Source of the DNA: Phormidesmis sp963710175
GTDB taxonomy: Bacteria > Cyanobacteriota > Cyanobacteriia > Phormidesmidales > Phormidesmidaceae
NCBI GenBank assembly: GCA_963710175.1
Contig: CAVPZC010000001.1
Span: forward strand, 310,001 to 374,000
Direction of reading: 5' to 3'
DNA length: 64,000 nucleotides
Shown here: positions 8,909 through 17,969 of the stretch, piece after piece
How the letters are laid out: each line of letters begins with the position of its first letter
Numbering within the stretch: position 1 is the stretch's first letter
Notes under the pieces: generated by a model
Told to the model about the DNA's origin: nothing
Seen by the model: the letters and a program-made list of their open reading frames with translations, nothing else
The model's database searches: none
Made by a program: the position numbers and the translations under genes

Positions 8909-8941
8909 GCAGACATTGCCTCAGGGTAATGTCTGCTTTTT
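8909..8941 (+). terminator. Rho-independent terminator of rpsF
   Basis: GCAGACATTGCC (8909-8920) pairs with GGTAATGTCTGC (8925-8936), with one G-T wobble, followed by a run of five T. Confidence 0.9.
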
Positions 8942-9116
8942 AATACTTAGGGCTTTGGACGTAGCTTTTGTTACATGGCCACCTCAGTCTTGATCAGGTT
9001 TTCTTCGCCGTTCTAGAAGTGATATATATTCCAGCACGACTTCTAAACCAGTCACGTTAGACCATCCGATTTAAACCATTCGATCCCAACCATTTGACCA
9101 TACAGAGGCATCGTCA

Positions 9117-9686
9117 GTGAGTCAGCTAGTGAGCAGTAACGGTTCGAGCACTCAGTCAGAAATCGCCCGGCTAAAAGAAGAGCTGTCTATGCGGGACCAG
9201 CTTGTGCAGCAGCTTTCTCAAGAACTTTTTCGACTGGTCAAGGGAAACAAAGACTTCATGCCTGCCCCCGAAGTCTCTGAGCAGCATCAGCAGGAAGTGC
9301 GATCGCTGCGCGACCAGCTACATAAGCTAGAGGAGCAGGTGACCTTCTATCAGGCGCAAATTGAGGACCGAGACGAAGAAGCCTGCCAGCTGCGCCAAAC
9401 CACGCAAGAACTGACCGACCGCACCCGGATGCTGGAGCAGGTGGTGCAGGAGATGCCAAGAATTTATAAAGAGAAGTTTGCAGAGCGGATGTCTGCTGTC
9501 AAAGATCGAGTTGCCAAAATTCAGCAGGAAAACCGTCAGCTTCATGCTGAGTTGCAAAGCACTAGCTATCGCCTGGCCGTGCGCAGCCGTCAGGGTAGTC
9601 TGCACCTCGACCTGCCGACTTTCCCCAGTGAGATGCTAGGCACTAACTCTATGGCCAGCTTTGCCAAGGCCGCTGTGCCAGAGTAG
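9117..9686 (+). CDS. Coiled-coil protein of unknown function
   Basis: Protein of 189 residues dominated by heptad-rich helix from about residue 14 to 150 (EIARLKEELSMRDQLVQQL, RSLRDQLHKLEEQVTFYQ, VKDRVAKIQQENRQLHAEL), ending in a Ser/Pro-containing tail. It has no signal peptide, cysteine clusters or membrane helix. The GTG at 9117 is the first start in frame. Probably cytoplasmic and oligomeric; a role in division, scaffolding or motility cannot be separated from sequence. It appears to be a single-gene unit upstream of dedA. Confidence 0.75.
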   Translation: MSQLVSSNGSSTQSEIARLKEELSMRDQLVQQLSQELFRLVKGNKDFMPAPEVSEQHQQEVRSLRDQLHKLEEQVTFYQAQIEDRDEEACQLRQTTQELTDRTRMLEQVVQEMPRIYKEKFAERMSAVKDRVAKIQQENRQLHAELQSTSYRLAVRSRQGSLHLDLPTFPSEMLGTNSMASFAKAAVPE

Positions 9687-9813
9687 ACGTTCATTTCAGG
9701 TTCATCCAAAAAATAGGCTATCCGTAGATATCGAATTGACACTTTACGGAACAACGCGCCAAGATTGGTAAGTATATAGAAAGCTAACCGCTTTTAGGCG
9801 CAGAGCACTTTGC

Positions 9814-10437
9814 ATGGATGAATTGATATCTCTGGAGACGATGCAGGACGTCGCTCGCGAATATGGATATTGGGCTATATTCTGCGGCATTCTGCTAGAA
9901 AATATGGGTATTCCCATTCCTGGAGAGACGGTCACTCTGGTGGGCGGATTTTTGGCAGGCAGCGACGAATTAAAAGTGTGGTATGTGCTGGCAGCGGCTA
10001 CTGCCGGAGCGATTATCGGCGATAGTGGCGGCTATCTGCTGGGCTACTACGGCGGCTGGCCGCTGCTGTTGCGAATTGGCAAGCTGCTGAGAGTATCAGA
10101 AGAAAGACTGGTGGCTGTGCGCGATCGCTTCAGCAAAAATGCAGGCAAAGCTGTTTTATTCGGCAGATTTGTCGCCCTGCTGCGAGTTTTTGCCGGGCCG
10201 CTGGCCGGTATCACCCGTATGCCCTATCCCAAGTTTTTACTCTGCAATGCGATCGGCGCGGCTACATGGGCGTCGGTCATGGTGAGCCTCACCTACTTTT
10301 TAGGGCGGCTGGTTCCGCTGGCAGTGTTGGTTAAGTGGGCCGCAGAATTCACTGGCCTCGCTCTAATTGGCGTGATTGCCTGGGTGACTATTGCCTGGTG
10401 GCTAGAGTCACGTCGCGCTACGCCGCAAGGCCAATAA
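9814..10437 (+). CDS. DedA family membrane protein
   Basis: Polytopic membrane protein of 207 residues. ILLENMGIPIPGETVTLVGGFLAG near the N-terminus, GDSGGYLLGYYGG, and the FGRFVALLRVFAGPLAGITRMPY segment with its conserved Arg and Gly are DedA hallmarks. DedA proteins include undecaprenyl-phosphate and phospholipid translocases and affect membrane homeostasis; the precise substrate here is unknown. ATG at 9814. A second, more distant member of the superfamily lies at 19210-20061. Confidence 0.92.
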   Translation: MDELISLETMQDVAREYGYWAIFCGILLENMGIPIPGETVTLVGGFLAGSDELKVWYVLAAATAGAIIGDSGGYLLGYYGGWPLLLRIGKLLRVSEERLVAVRDRFSKNAGKAVLFGRFVALLRVFAGPLAGITRMPYPKFLLCNAIGAATWASVMVSLTYFLGRLVPLAVLVKWAAEFTGLALIGVIAWVTIAWWLESRRATPQGQ

Positions 10438-10473
10438 ATCAGTAGCAATAGATATTTGGCTCCGTAGCCCCTC

Positions 10474-11673
10474 TCAGGGCTCTACCAGATATTCCGAGTC
10501 TATGGGCTCTACTGCGCCCGTTTCAACCAGGGCTTGATAGATAAAGGCAGCTAGCTCTGCTCGGGTAGTCGGCTCAGTCGGCTTCAGCTGGTCAATGTTT
10601 GGATAGTTAATCACTAAATTGCCCGCAGTAGCGGCAGCAATTTTTCCATCGGCCCAGTTTGGAATTGCATCGGCATCGGTATAGCGATCCAGCGACGCCT
10701 GCACGTTATTGGGTGGCTCTATGCCTAGACCTGACACTAAGGTGGTTAGTGACTGAGTACGGGTGACAGGTATATCCGGTGCGAAGGTATCGTCCGGAAA
10801 GCCAGTCATAAATCCGCCCCTGACGACTTCTTCAATCGGCTCTCTGGCCCAGTAATCGTCGCTGACATCGGAAAACGCTAGCGTTTCTTTGTCTTCTCTA
10901 AGGTCAAACGCTCTAGAAACAATGTTAGCAATTTGAGCTCGGGTGACGGGCTGATCGGGTCTGAAAAGACCGTCCTCAAAGCCAGAGGTCAGACCGCGAC
11001 TGCTCAGAGCATCGATGTAGGGCTTAGCCCAGTAGTTGTCGGGCACATCGTTGAAGTTGATGGCGTCTTGAGGGTCAGCGGTCGCGGCGGCTGAAGGGAC
11101 GACCCCGGTAGGCGTTGCAGCAGTGTTGACATCGGGGATAACTTCGTCAGCAGCTAGCCCTTCTGTTGCGGCTGCGCCAGCTACGCCAGCGGCGGTGCCA
11201 GCAGCGGCGGTGCCAAGAATACTGCGATCGCGCCTGCGGGAGAGTGACTCTCGTCTGGCAGTGGCTCGTGCTGCTAGCTCGCGGCGGGCTGAGCGAGGCA
11301 GCTCTTCTATGTCTCCCGCAGCGTTTGCAATTCCATCGGCGGCGGCGATCGCCTCATCTACCTCTTCTTCAGAGTCAGGTGAGAGCTGAGAGCCTGTCGC
11401 CGCCGTTAGTGGCGCATCCAATCCCACTAAAGACTCGCCTAAATTGATGCCGCCTTGGGTCAGTCCCCAAAACAGAACGCTCCCAATAGACAAAAAAGCT
11501 ACCCCTACAGCAACCATCTCATCGAAGCTGAGCGGGCGACGGGGGCCAGTGGTGGGGGGCTCAGAGCCGCGAGGGTCGTTAGGGGGCTCAATAGGAGATT
11601 GGGTCACAGGAATAGTTGCCTTAATGAAACAAAAATAAACAAGCGCACTTCCAGGCAGCGCCACATCTGGCAA
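10474..11673 (-). CDS. SLH-domain protein with N-terminal membrane anchor
   Basis: Protein of up to 399 residues. One hydrophobic segment (VAVGVAFLSIGSVLFWGL, about residues 54-71) is followed by an Ala/Glu-rich low-complexity region, then three SLH motifs: FNDVPDNYWAKPYIDAL, FSDVSDDYWAREPIEEV and a weaker YTDADAIPNWADGKI. SLH motifs bind cell-wall polymers, so this is probably an envelope protein tethered to the inner membrane. The GTG at 11607 (VTQSPIEPPN), preceded by AAGG, is an equally good or better start than 11673. It is convergent with dedA. Confidence 0.85.
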   Translation of the reverse strand: MPDVALPGSALVYFCFIKATIPVTQSPIEPPNDPRGSEPPTTGPRRPLSFDEMVAVGVAFLSIGSVLFWGLTQGGINLGESLVGLDAPLTAATGSQLSPDSEEEVDEAIAAADGIANAAGDIEELPRSARRELAARATARRESLSRRRDRSILGTAAAGTAAGVAGAAATEGLAADEVIPDVNTAATPTGVVPSAAATADPQDAINFNDVPDNYWAKPYIDALSSRGLTSGFEDGLFRPDQPVTRAQIANIVSRAFDLREDKETLAFSDVSDDYWAREPIEEVVRGGFMTGFPDDTFAPDIPVTRTQSLTTLVSGLGIEPPNNVQASLDRYTDADAIPNWADGKIAAATAGNLVINYPNIDQLKPTEPTTRAELAAFIYQALVETGAVEPIDSEYLVEP

Positions 11674-11784
11674 ATGCTTCAGATAAGTTAAATAGATTAT
11701 ACAAACGCATTAACTTCCCAAAAATAGAGCATTTTGGTAAAAAGATCAGCAGTCTTACGACAGGCACTTCATCAATGTTCACCG

Positions 11785-11820
11785 ATTGCAGCTCCCGTAG
11801 GACATTGCAGCTCCCGTAGG
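11785..11820. repeat. Two direct copies of a 17-bp word
   Basis: ATTGCAGCTCCCGTAGG occurs at 11785-11801 and again at 11804-11820, separated by 2 bp. It lies upstream of the accepted start (11905) of the DUF255 gene. The CTCCCGTAGG word resembles dispersed cyanobacterial repeat fragments. Confidence 0.75.
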
Positions 11821-11904
11821 GCTGCGCAAAAAGCCTGTAGAAACCTGGCCCGATGGACTGCGCTAGACTGCAAACAGTTGCCTAGATGCACGCCTGACGA
11901 GCCC

Positions 11905-13971
11905 ATGACCAATCGGTTAGCCCACAGCAACAGCCTGTATTTGAGAAAGCACGCCGAAAATCCGGTGGACTGGTGGCCCTGGTGCAATGAGGCGCTGGAG
12001 ACGGCTGCGCAGCAAAACAAACCGATCTTTTTGTCGATTGGCTACTCTAGCTGCCACTGGTGCACGGTGATGGAGGGAGAAGCTTTTTCGGATGAGGCGA
12101 TCGCCACCTACCTCAATGCCAACTTTCTCCCCATTAAGGTAGACCGAGAGGAGCGCCCTGATATAGACAGCATTTATATGCAGGCGCTGCAAATGATTGC
12201 GGGACAGGGCGGCTGGCCATTAAATATCTTTTTAACCCCAGTTGACCGAGTGCCTTTCTACGGCGGCACTTATTTTCCGGTAGAAGCTCGCTACGGTCGC
12301 CCAGGCTTTTTACAGGTGCTAAAAGCGCTGCGCCAGCTCTACGATACCGATACCGACAAGGTGAATTCAGTGAAGTCGCAGATTTTAGGCGGGCTAGAAC
12401 AGTCGGCGCAGCTACAGATCGGAGCGCTAGATCCGACGCTGCTACCTGCTGGAGTTGCCGCCTGCGCGAGAACGCTGATGCCTTTTGATACGGGCACGCG
12501 CTTCCCGATGATTCCCTATGCCAGACTGGTGCTTCAAGGAGATCGTCTCTTACTTTCAGCAGATACCGACGCGCCGATTGACGGGCTGCATTTGGCCCGG
12601 CAGCGATCGCTTAATCTAACCACGGGTGGCATTTTCGACCATGTGGCGGGTGGCTTCCATCGCTATACCGTAGACCCAACCTGGACGGTGCCTCACTTTG
12701 AGAAAATGCTCTACGACAACGGCCAGATTGTAGAATTTTTGGCTGAGGTGTGGCAGAGCGGCGAGCAGGCACCTGCGATCGCCCGCGCAGTTGATCAGAG
12801 CGTGGCTTGGCTACAGCGCGAAATGCGCTCAGCCGACGGCTTTTTCTACGCTGCTCAAGATGCTGATAACTTCACTAGCGCCGAGGCCATTGAACCTGAA
12901 GAAGGCGACTTTTACGTTTGGTCAATGGCTGAACTGAAGGCGCTGCTCAGCGACGATGAGCTGACTGAACTCGCCAAAGAATTTACGCTCACCGACGCTG
13001 GCAATTTTGAAGGGCGCAATGTTTTGCAGCGCAAGTCCAGCCGTCAGCTCAGCAAAACAGTAGAGCAGGCGCTAGAAAAGCTATTTCAGGTTCGCTATGG
13101 CGCGCTGCCGTCTGATGTGCCTACATTTGAACCAGCTATGGATGCTGAGGCGGCCAAAACCCACAGCTGGCCTGGTCGCATTCCGCCGGTGACCGATACC
13201 AAAATGATCGTGGCCTGGAATGCGCTGATGATTTCAGGTTTGGCGAAGGCTGCTGCTGTGTTTGGGCGAGCAGACTATTTGGTGATCGCCCTCCAAGCTG
13301 CCCGCTACATTCAGCAGCATCAGCAGGTTGAGGGCATTTTTTACCGGCTCAACTACGACGGGCAAGCAGCAATTCCGGCGCAGGCAGAAGACTATGCTCT
13401 CTTTATCAAAGCTCTGCTAGATATTCAGCAGGCTTGCTTGAAATTTGCGGAATATAGCGTTCAGGCAGATGATTGGTTAGAGGCGGCGATCACCCTTCAA
13501 ACCCAGTTCGATCAGCAGCTCAGCAGCGATCAGGGTGGCTATTTCAATGCGACTGGCAGTGAGCTGATTGTGCAAGAGCGGGCCTACCAGGACAGCGCTA
13601 CGCCTGCTGCTAATGGGGTGGCCGTGACGTCTCTCGTCCGGCTGTTTCTCCTGAGCGGAAACCAGGACTATCTCAGCCGTGCTGAAGCTGCCTTGCAATC
13701 TTTCAGCACCGTTTTACAAAAAGCCCCACGAGCCTGCCCTAGTCTGCTCAGTGCCTTAGATTGGTTCACTCATCCTGTACTTATTCGGACGACTGCCGAC
13801 CAGATTCCCGATCTGATGGACCGGCTGCTGCCTACGGCTGTGCTTCGAGTGGAGAAAGAATTGCCGGATGGCGCGATCGCCCTCGTCTGCCAAAAACTAA
13901 GCTGTCAAGCCCCGGCGACAGATAAGGCTATGATGCAGCGGCAAATTGAGCAAGCTCAGGGCAAGGCATAA
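11905..13971 (+). CDS. DUF255 thioredoxin-domain protein (YyaL/SSP411-like)
   Basis: Protein of 688 residues from the ATG at 11905 (MTNRLAHSNSLYL). The thioredoxin-like domain comes first: HAENPVDWWPW, the SSCHWCTVME redox-type motif, and DREERPDIDSIYM. An (alpha/alpha)6 glycosidase-like region follows, with GGIFDHVAGGFHRY, FEKMLYDNG, DADNFTS and TKMIVAWNALMISGLAKA. The family is widespread and of uncertain function. The open frame extends 57 codons upstream through repeat-like DNA; that part is rejected because homologues begin with the NRL...S.YL..H..NPVDW segment. Confidence 0.9.
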   Translation: MTNRLAHSNSLYLRKHAENPVDWWPWCNEALETAAQQNKPIFLSIGYSSCHWCTVMEGEAFSDEAIATYLNANFLPIKVDREERPDIDSIYMQALQMIAGQGGWPLNIFLTPVDRVPFYGGTYFPVEARYGRPGFLQVLKALRQLYDTDTDKVNSVKSQILGGLEQSAQLQIGALDPTLLPAGVAACARTLMPFDTGTRFPMIPYARLVLQGDRLLLSADTDAPIDGLHLARQRSLNLTTGGIFDHVAGGFHRYTVDPTWTVPHFEKMLYDNGQIVEFLAEVWQSGEQAPAIARAVDQSVAWLQREMRSADGFFYAAQDADNFTSAEAIEPEEGDFYVWSMAELKALLSDDELTELAKEFTLTDAGNFEGRNVLQRKSSRQLSKTVEQALEKLFQVRYGALPSDVPTFEPAMDAEAAKTHSWPGRIPPVTDTKMIVAWNALMISGLAKAAAVFGRADYLVIALQAARYIQQHQQVEGIFYRLNYDGQAAIPAQAEDYALFIKALLDIQQACLKFAEYSVQADDWLEAAITLQTQFDQQLSSDQGGYFNATGSELIVQERAYQDSATPAANGVAVTSLVRLFLLSGNQDYLSRAEAALQSFSTVLQKAPRACPSLLSALDWFTHPVLIRTTADQIPDLMDRLLPTAVLRVEKELPDGAIALVCQKLSCQAPATDKAMMQRQIEQAQGKA

Positions 13972-13984
13972 GCCTTTGACGGCG

Positions 13985-14338
13985 CTAGCTACCCTCTAGC
14001 TGATCAATCCGACTGTTGGTAGTAGCCATTTGCACCAAAAGCCCTTGAATCATCTGGTTTTGGGCTTCAATGTGACGCCGCCATTCGATGCGATCTGCCC
14101 TAGCCTCAGCCAGCATCGTCTCAAATCGGCTTTCCCCGTCAGCAATGGCTTGACTCAGCCGGTCGGTGACCTCTTGGCGGTGCGATTCTACGCTCTGCAT
14201 CATTTCAGTGATAGCGACCGTTCGCTGACTGACCGTTTGAGTAACGTCGATCAGTACTTTAATGGCCTCTGTATTTACTTTTACGGCCTCTGCATTGCGA
14301 TCACAAACCGCCTCTATCCGGTCCAATCGATCCGCCAT
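13985..14338 (-). CDS. Small coiled-coil protein, function unknown
   Basis: Protein of 117 residues, almost all predicted helix with repeated small heptads (RLDRIEAVCDRNAEAV, NTEAIKVLIDVTQTV, LLVQMATTNSRIDQLEG). This style is common among multicopy cyanobacterial hypothetical proteins. GAGGA precedes the ATG at 14338 by 9 nt, favouring it over the in-frame GTG at 14344. It has no signal peptide or membrane helix and sits downstream of the Get3d-like gene on the same strand. No function can be assigned. Confidence 0.65.
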   Translation of the reverse strand: MADRLDRIEAVCDRNAEAVKVNTEAIKVLIDVTQTVSQRTVAITEMMQSVESHRQEVTDRLSQAIADGESRFETMLAEARADRIEWRRHIEAQNQMIQGLLVQMATTNSRIDQLEGS

Positions 14339-14392
14339 GCTCACAAGTCCTCACAACCCTTATCACTTGTATTTTGCCCGCACATCCAAATT

Positions 14393-15571
14393 TTACAGCG
14401 TGGCAAAGCGGATCTTCAGGTAGTCGTCTTCCATTTTTGCACCGGCTGGCTGGAGCGCTGCTAACGCTTGGGGCAGCACCAGATTGCGGCGGTGATTGCC
14501 GATGCGAATATTTAGCTCATCGGCGGTTTTGCTTAGCTCCACTTGGTCTTTAGGAATGCCAGGTAAATACACTTCTAGGCTATAGTTGCCCTCTTCCTGC
14601 ACTACTCTTAGCGTCGTTTCTTTGTAATAAACCTGAGCCGGATCTTCATCGCCGTACAGCGTTTCTTTGAGTCTATCGAGCGCTTCTAGGCCGCACATTT
14701 CTTCTGAATAAAGCGGCACTTCTTTCACCGGCAGCGGGTGGAAGTTGTCATGGATTTGCTGTCTATACTTCGACTGCTGATCTTTCCAGCGCTGAAAAAA
14801 CGGGTCGCTCACACTGTCTGGAATAATTCGATTAGCAACGACCATATCAGTGCCTACATTGTAGAGACTGAGATAAGCATGGGCTCTCAGCGACTCTTTG
14901 ATCACCATTTTCTCGGGGTTAGTCACTAGTCGGACTGAGGTGATTGTAGGATCAGCCAGGATCTTCTCTAGCGCTTCTAACTGCTCATAAAATTCGTAGG
15001 GCGCATCCATCACTTCTTTAGTGGGTAAGGAAAAGCCCGCCACCGGTCGGAATAGGGGCTCTACTAAAGGTCGCAGCGCGGTAGAGACGGCCTGAAAAGG
15101 CTTATAGAGTCGGCGCATGTACCACCCGGCTACCTCTGGCAGGCTGAGCAGCCGTAGTGCCGTTCCGGTAGGCGCAGAGTCAATAATTAAAACGTCGTAC
15201 TCGTTTTCGTCGTAGTGACGCTTCATGCGCACCAGGCTGAAAATCTCATCCATCCCTGGTAAAATTGCCAACTCTTCGGCTTCAATGCCCTCTAGCCCTC
15301 TAGCCTGCAAAACCTGAGTGATATAGCGTTTGACCGCGCCCCAGTTGCCTTCTAACTCCCGCAGCGCGTCTAGTTCTGCGCCCCAAAGATTGGGTCTGAT
15401 CTCTTTCGGATCGTGGCTGAGTTCTGTATCGAAGCTGTCGGCTAATGAATGCGCCGGATCGGTACTGAGTACCAGGGTTTTGTGACCGACTTCCGCGCAG
15501 CGTAGACCCGTTGCCGCTGCAACCGAGGTTTTGCCCACCCCACCTTTTCCGGTCATCAGAAGTACGCGCAT
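14393..15571 (-). CDS. ArsA/Get3-type ATPase with C-terminal alpha-crystallin-like domain (Get3d-like)
   Basis: Cytoplasmic P-loop ATPase of 392 residues. The deviant Walker A TGKGGVGKTS is at residues 7-16; STDPAHSLADSFD (switch I) and the DSAPTGTALRLLSLP switch II segment are clear. A C-terminal region of about 75 residues (RVVQEEGNYSLEVYLPGI... DELNIRIG) looks like the small Hsp20-like domain found in the photosynthetic-lineage Get3d clade. Arsenite transport is unlikely because no arsenic genes are nearby. Tail-anchored or other hydrophobic-client binding is inferred only from relatedness. Confidence 0.87.
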   Translation of the reverse strand: MRVLLMTGKGGVGKTSVAAATGLRCAEVGHKTLVLSTDPAHSLADSFDTELSHDPKEIRPNLWGAELDALRELEGNWGAVKRYITQVLQARGLEGIEAEELAILPGMDEIFSLVRMKRHYDENEYDVLIIDSAPTGTALRLLSLPEVAGWYMRRLYKPFQAVSTALRPLVEPLFRPVAGFSLPTKEVMDAPYEFYEQLEALEKILADPTITSVRLVTNPEKMVIKESLRAHAYLSLYNVGTDMVVANRIIPDSVSDPFFQRWKDQQSKYRQQIHDNFHPLPVKEVPLYSEEMCGLEALDRLKETLYGDEDPAQVYYKETTLRVVQEEGNYSLEVYLPGIPKDQVELSKTADELNIRIGNHRRNLVLPQALAALQPAGAKMEDDYLKIRFATL

Positions 15572-15683
15572 AGCAGACTGGCCTGTGGTGAAACTAACGT
15601 TATTTCACTGTAACCAGTTTTGTAAGGGTTCTGGAAGTTTCTCATTCTATAGAGTGATATCGGTGGCGATCGCCAACCAGCCC

Positions 15684-17513
15684 CTATTGAACGTTGAGAT
15701 ACTGCAAGATGCCGTTGGCAATCCCCTCGGCAATGTCGCCAACGGCTTCTGGATCTCTAAACCGGGCGGCGTCGTCACGACCGGTGACAAACCCGGTCTC
15801 TACTAGTACAGCGGGCATCGAAGTATTGACCAGCACGTAGAAGCGCGCCCGTCGAACGCCGCGATCGCCTAAGTCAGTGCGCTGTAGAACATTGTTGTGA
15901 ATGGTTTGCGCCAGACGCAGCCCTGAGGAATAGTAATAAGTCTCCAACCCATTGACTTCAGGGCGGCTCAGGCTGATCGCATTAGCGTGAATGCTGACAA
16001 AGATATCGGCATCGGCGCGCTCGGCAATGTCTACTCTAGGCTGTAAGTCAACCTCTCGATCATCCGCGCGAGACATCACAGCGTTCACCCCCCTATCACT
16101 CAAAATCTCCTGAACGCGGCGGGTAATATCAAGATTGATATCCTTTTCCCTTAGGCCACCAATGCCAACTGCGCCTGGATCGCGGCCACCGTGACCTGGA
16201 TCGAGTACGACCGTTAGCTGACCCTGGCGAGGGCGAGGAATAGACGGAGAGGGTGCCGATGGCGAGGGCAACGACGAAGAGGGTAGCGAAGGGGAGGGAG
16301 AAGGCCGAGGCACGCTGGCAACAGGCGCTGATCCTTCGATAATTTGTGCGGGCAGTCGGGCTGCTGTGAGTCTTTGCTGTAGCTGTTCGGCACGGTTACG
16401 CTCGCGGAAGCGCCCGGCCTGAATCACATTTTGGCCGTTGACCTGAGTGCGGAAAGCGCCCGACTCAATGGCACTGACGCGATCGCGCGTATCCGATCCG
16501 CTCTCAGGCACTACCACCTGATAGTAAGTGTCGCTACTCGCAGGCTGGCCCGGCGGCGCTGCCTGGCGCGCTTGAATAATTTGCGATTCAATCCCTCGTC
16601 CTGAGAGCTGAGCCACCAGCTGATTGGCCCGGCCTTGCTCTTGAAAAAGACCTGCCTGAATCACCTGGCGACCGTCAACGGTTGCGCTAAAGGCGTCGGG
16701 AGCCACCTGACGAACGCGTGATCGCACGATTATCGACGAACTCGGCACAATCACCTGGTAGTAAATTCCTTCACCGCTTCCACCCCCCGGAGCTGCTCCT
16801 GGTGCAGGCAACGAACCGCCGCTGAGAATAGGCGGCCTAGCTGGTGGAGTCGGCGCGGACAGTATGGGCGCAGCGGGCGTAGGCGCTGCCTGTGCGGGCG
16901 GGGCGGGGCTCGGGCCGCCTGCCTGGGCAATGACCGTCTCTAAACTCTGGCTATTAGAAAGATATACATGGCCCTGAGCGCTGCCGTTCAGAGTTCTACG
17001 GGCCAGCTCCCAGCCGGGGTCTAGCGTGATTTTGACAAAGTCATTAGCCACGCCGTTGCTGCGGCCAATTTCTAGTACCGGCAGGTCACCGCCTTGCCCT
17101 GGCAAGGCCCCCGGCAAAGCCACCAAAACCAGGCTGTCGCCCCGGCGCGTCACCTGCAAACGGTAGCGACGGCTTAAGTCTTCATTGCCAACGCTGAGCG
17201 AGTAGCCGTTACTGTCAGAGCGACGCCCGCAGACACCCGAAAAGTCAAAATTTAGCAGCAGCGGCTCAATTACGGTGGGGCTGCCCGCCCGTTCAGAGAA
17301 GCAGGCGCGCTGGTCGGACAGCTGCTCTAAGACCAGCAGCCGATAGAACCGGCCATTGGAGACTGGTTCTGCGATCGCCACCGCTCTATCTGCGGCGATT
17401 GGCTGTTGGCCATAGTTTTGGGCTAGGGCGCTAGTGGAAGCGATGGCGCTACCGACTAGCGTGGCAGCAGTCAGCGCAGTAAGAGTAGTGAGGCGACGAA
17501 TTGCAGATTTCAT
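15684..17513 (-). CDS. DUF3747 / SPOR-like / N-acetylmuramoyl-L-alanine amidase fusion
   Basis: Exported protein of 609 residues. A signal peptide covers about 1-32 (ends STSALAQ). Residues ~35-200 match the cyanobacterial DUF3747 pattern (PLLLNFDFSGVCGRRSDSNGY, GHVYLSNSQS). After a Pro-rich linker come two similar SPOR-like repeats of about 65 residues, each opening YYQV and containing VIQAG.F.E..RA.QL. A second Pro/Ser linker precedes an Amidase_3 domain with zinc ligands in LDPGHGGRDPG and IFVSIHANAI and a catalytic Glu in VLVETGFV. It probably cleaves stem peptides from peptidoglycan at septa. Confidence 0.92.
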   Translation of the reverse strand: MKSAIRRLTTLTALTAATLVGSAIASTSALAQNYGQQPIAADRAVAIAEPVSNGRFYRLLVLEQLSDQRACFSERAGSPTVIEPLLLNFDFSGVCGRRSDSNGYSLSVGNEDLSRRYRLQVTRRGDSLVLVALPGALPGQGGDLPVLEIGRSNGVANDFVKITLDPGWELARRTLNGSAQGHVYLSNSQSLETVIAQAGGPSPAPPAQAAPTPAAPILSAPTPPARPPILSGGSLPAPGAAPGGGSGEGIYYQVIVPSSSIIVRSRVRQVAPDAFSATVDGRQVIQAGLFQEQGRANQLVAQLSGRGIESQIIQARQAAPPGQPASSDTYYQVVVPESGSDTRDRVSAIESGAFRTQVNGQNVIQAGRFRERNRAEQLQQRLTAARLPAQIIEGSAPVASVPRPSPSPSLPSSSLPSPSAPSPSIPRPRQGQLTVVLDPGHGGRDPGAVGIGGLREKDINLDITRRVQEILSDRGVNAVMSRADDREVDLQPRVDIAERADADIFVSIHANAISLSRPEVNGLETYYYSSGLRLAQTIHNNVLQRTDLGDRGVRRARFYVLVNTSMPAVLVETGFVTGRDDAARFRDPEAVGDIAEGIANGILQYLNVQ

Positions 17514-17969
17514 GTCTTCGGCAGTGAGCAGTGCAGCGAACAGTGATCAGATCCGGGTGTATTGTTATCAGCCAAGAGGACTATAGCAGGTAGGTTGGGC
17601 TTCTAAAGCACTGACCCCATTGAGTGGGTTTTCTCTCTCATCAGGTTGAGTTTATGTGACTACTTTTGATTTGTCACATCCGCTTACAATCAGCCGTTGA
17701 GCGATTTTGGAATTTACAGAAAGCACTCATACTGATTTCATATGACCGACTTTATTCTGCCTACATAGCTCTTAAAAGTTACCCACAGGTCCAGCCAAAA
17801 TGAACGGCCAAAGCCCTATAGCCCAAATTGAGCGCAGCCTATTATTCGGCTGCGCTGCGCAAAAACGACAGCGCTAGCTAGACTTTAAAGGTGAGCTAGA
17901 AGGCTAGCGGGGCTTCGGCTCAATCGTATTTAGGCAGACACACTTAGGCAAGGCAGAGGCAAGGCAGAC
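17514..17969. other. 456-bp divergent intergenic region
   Basis: This gap lies between the amidase and msrA. No coding frame or confident promoter was recognised. Short GC-rich palindromic words (GCTGCGCTGCGC, AGCGCTAGCTAG) occur near 17850-17880. Confidence 0.4.

Noticed and set aside
11734..11904. 57-codon N-terminal extension of the DUF255 protein
   Set aside because: It passes through a 17-bp direct repeat and has no family resemblance. Homologues begin at the ATG at 11905.
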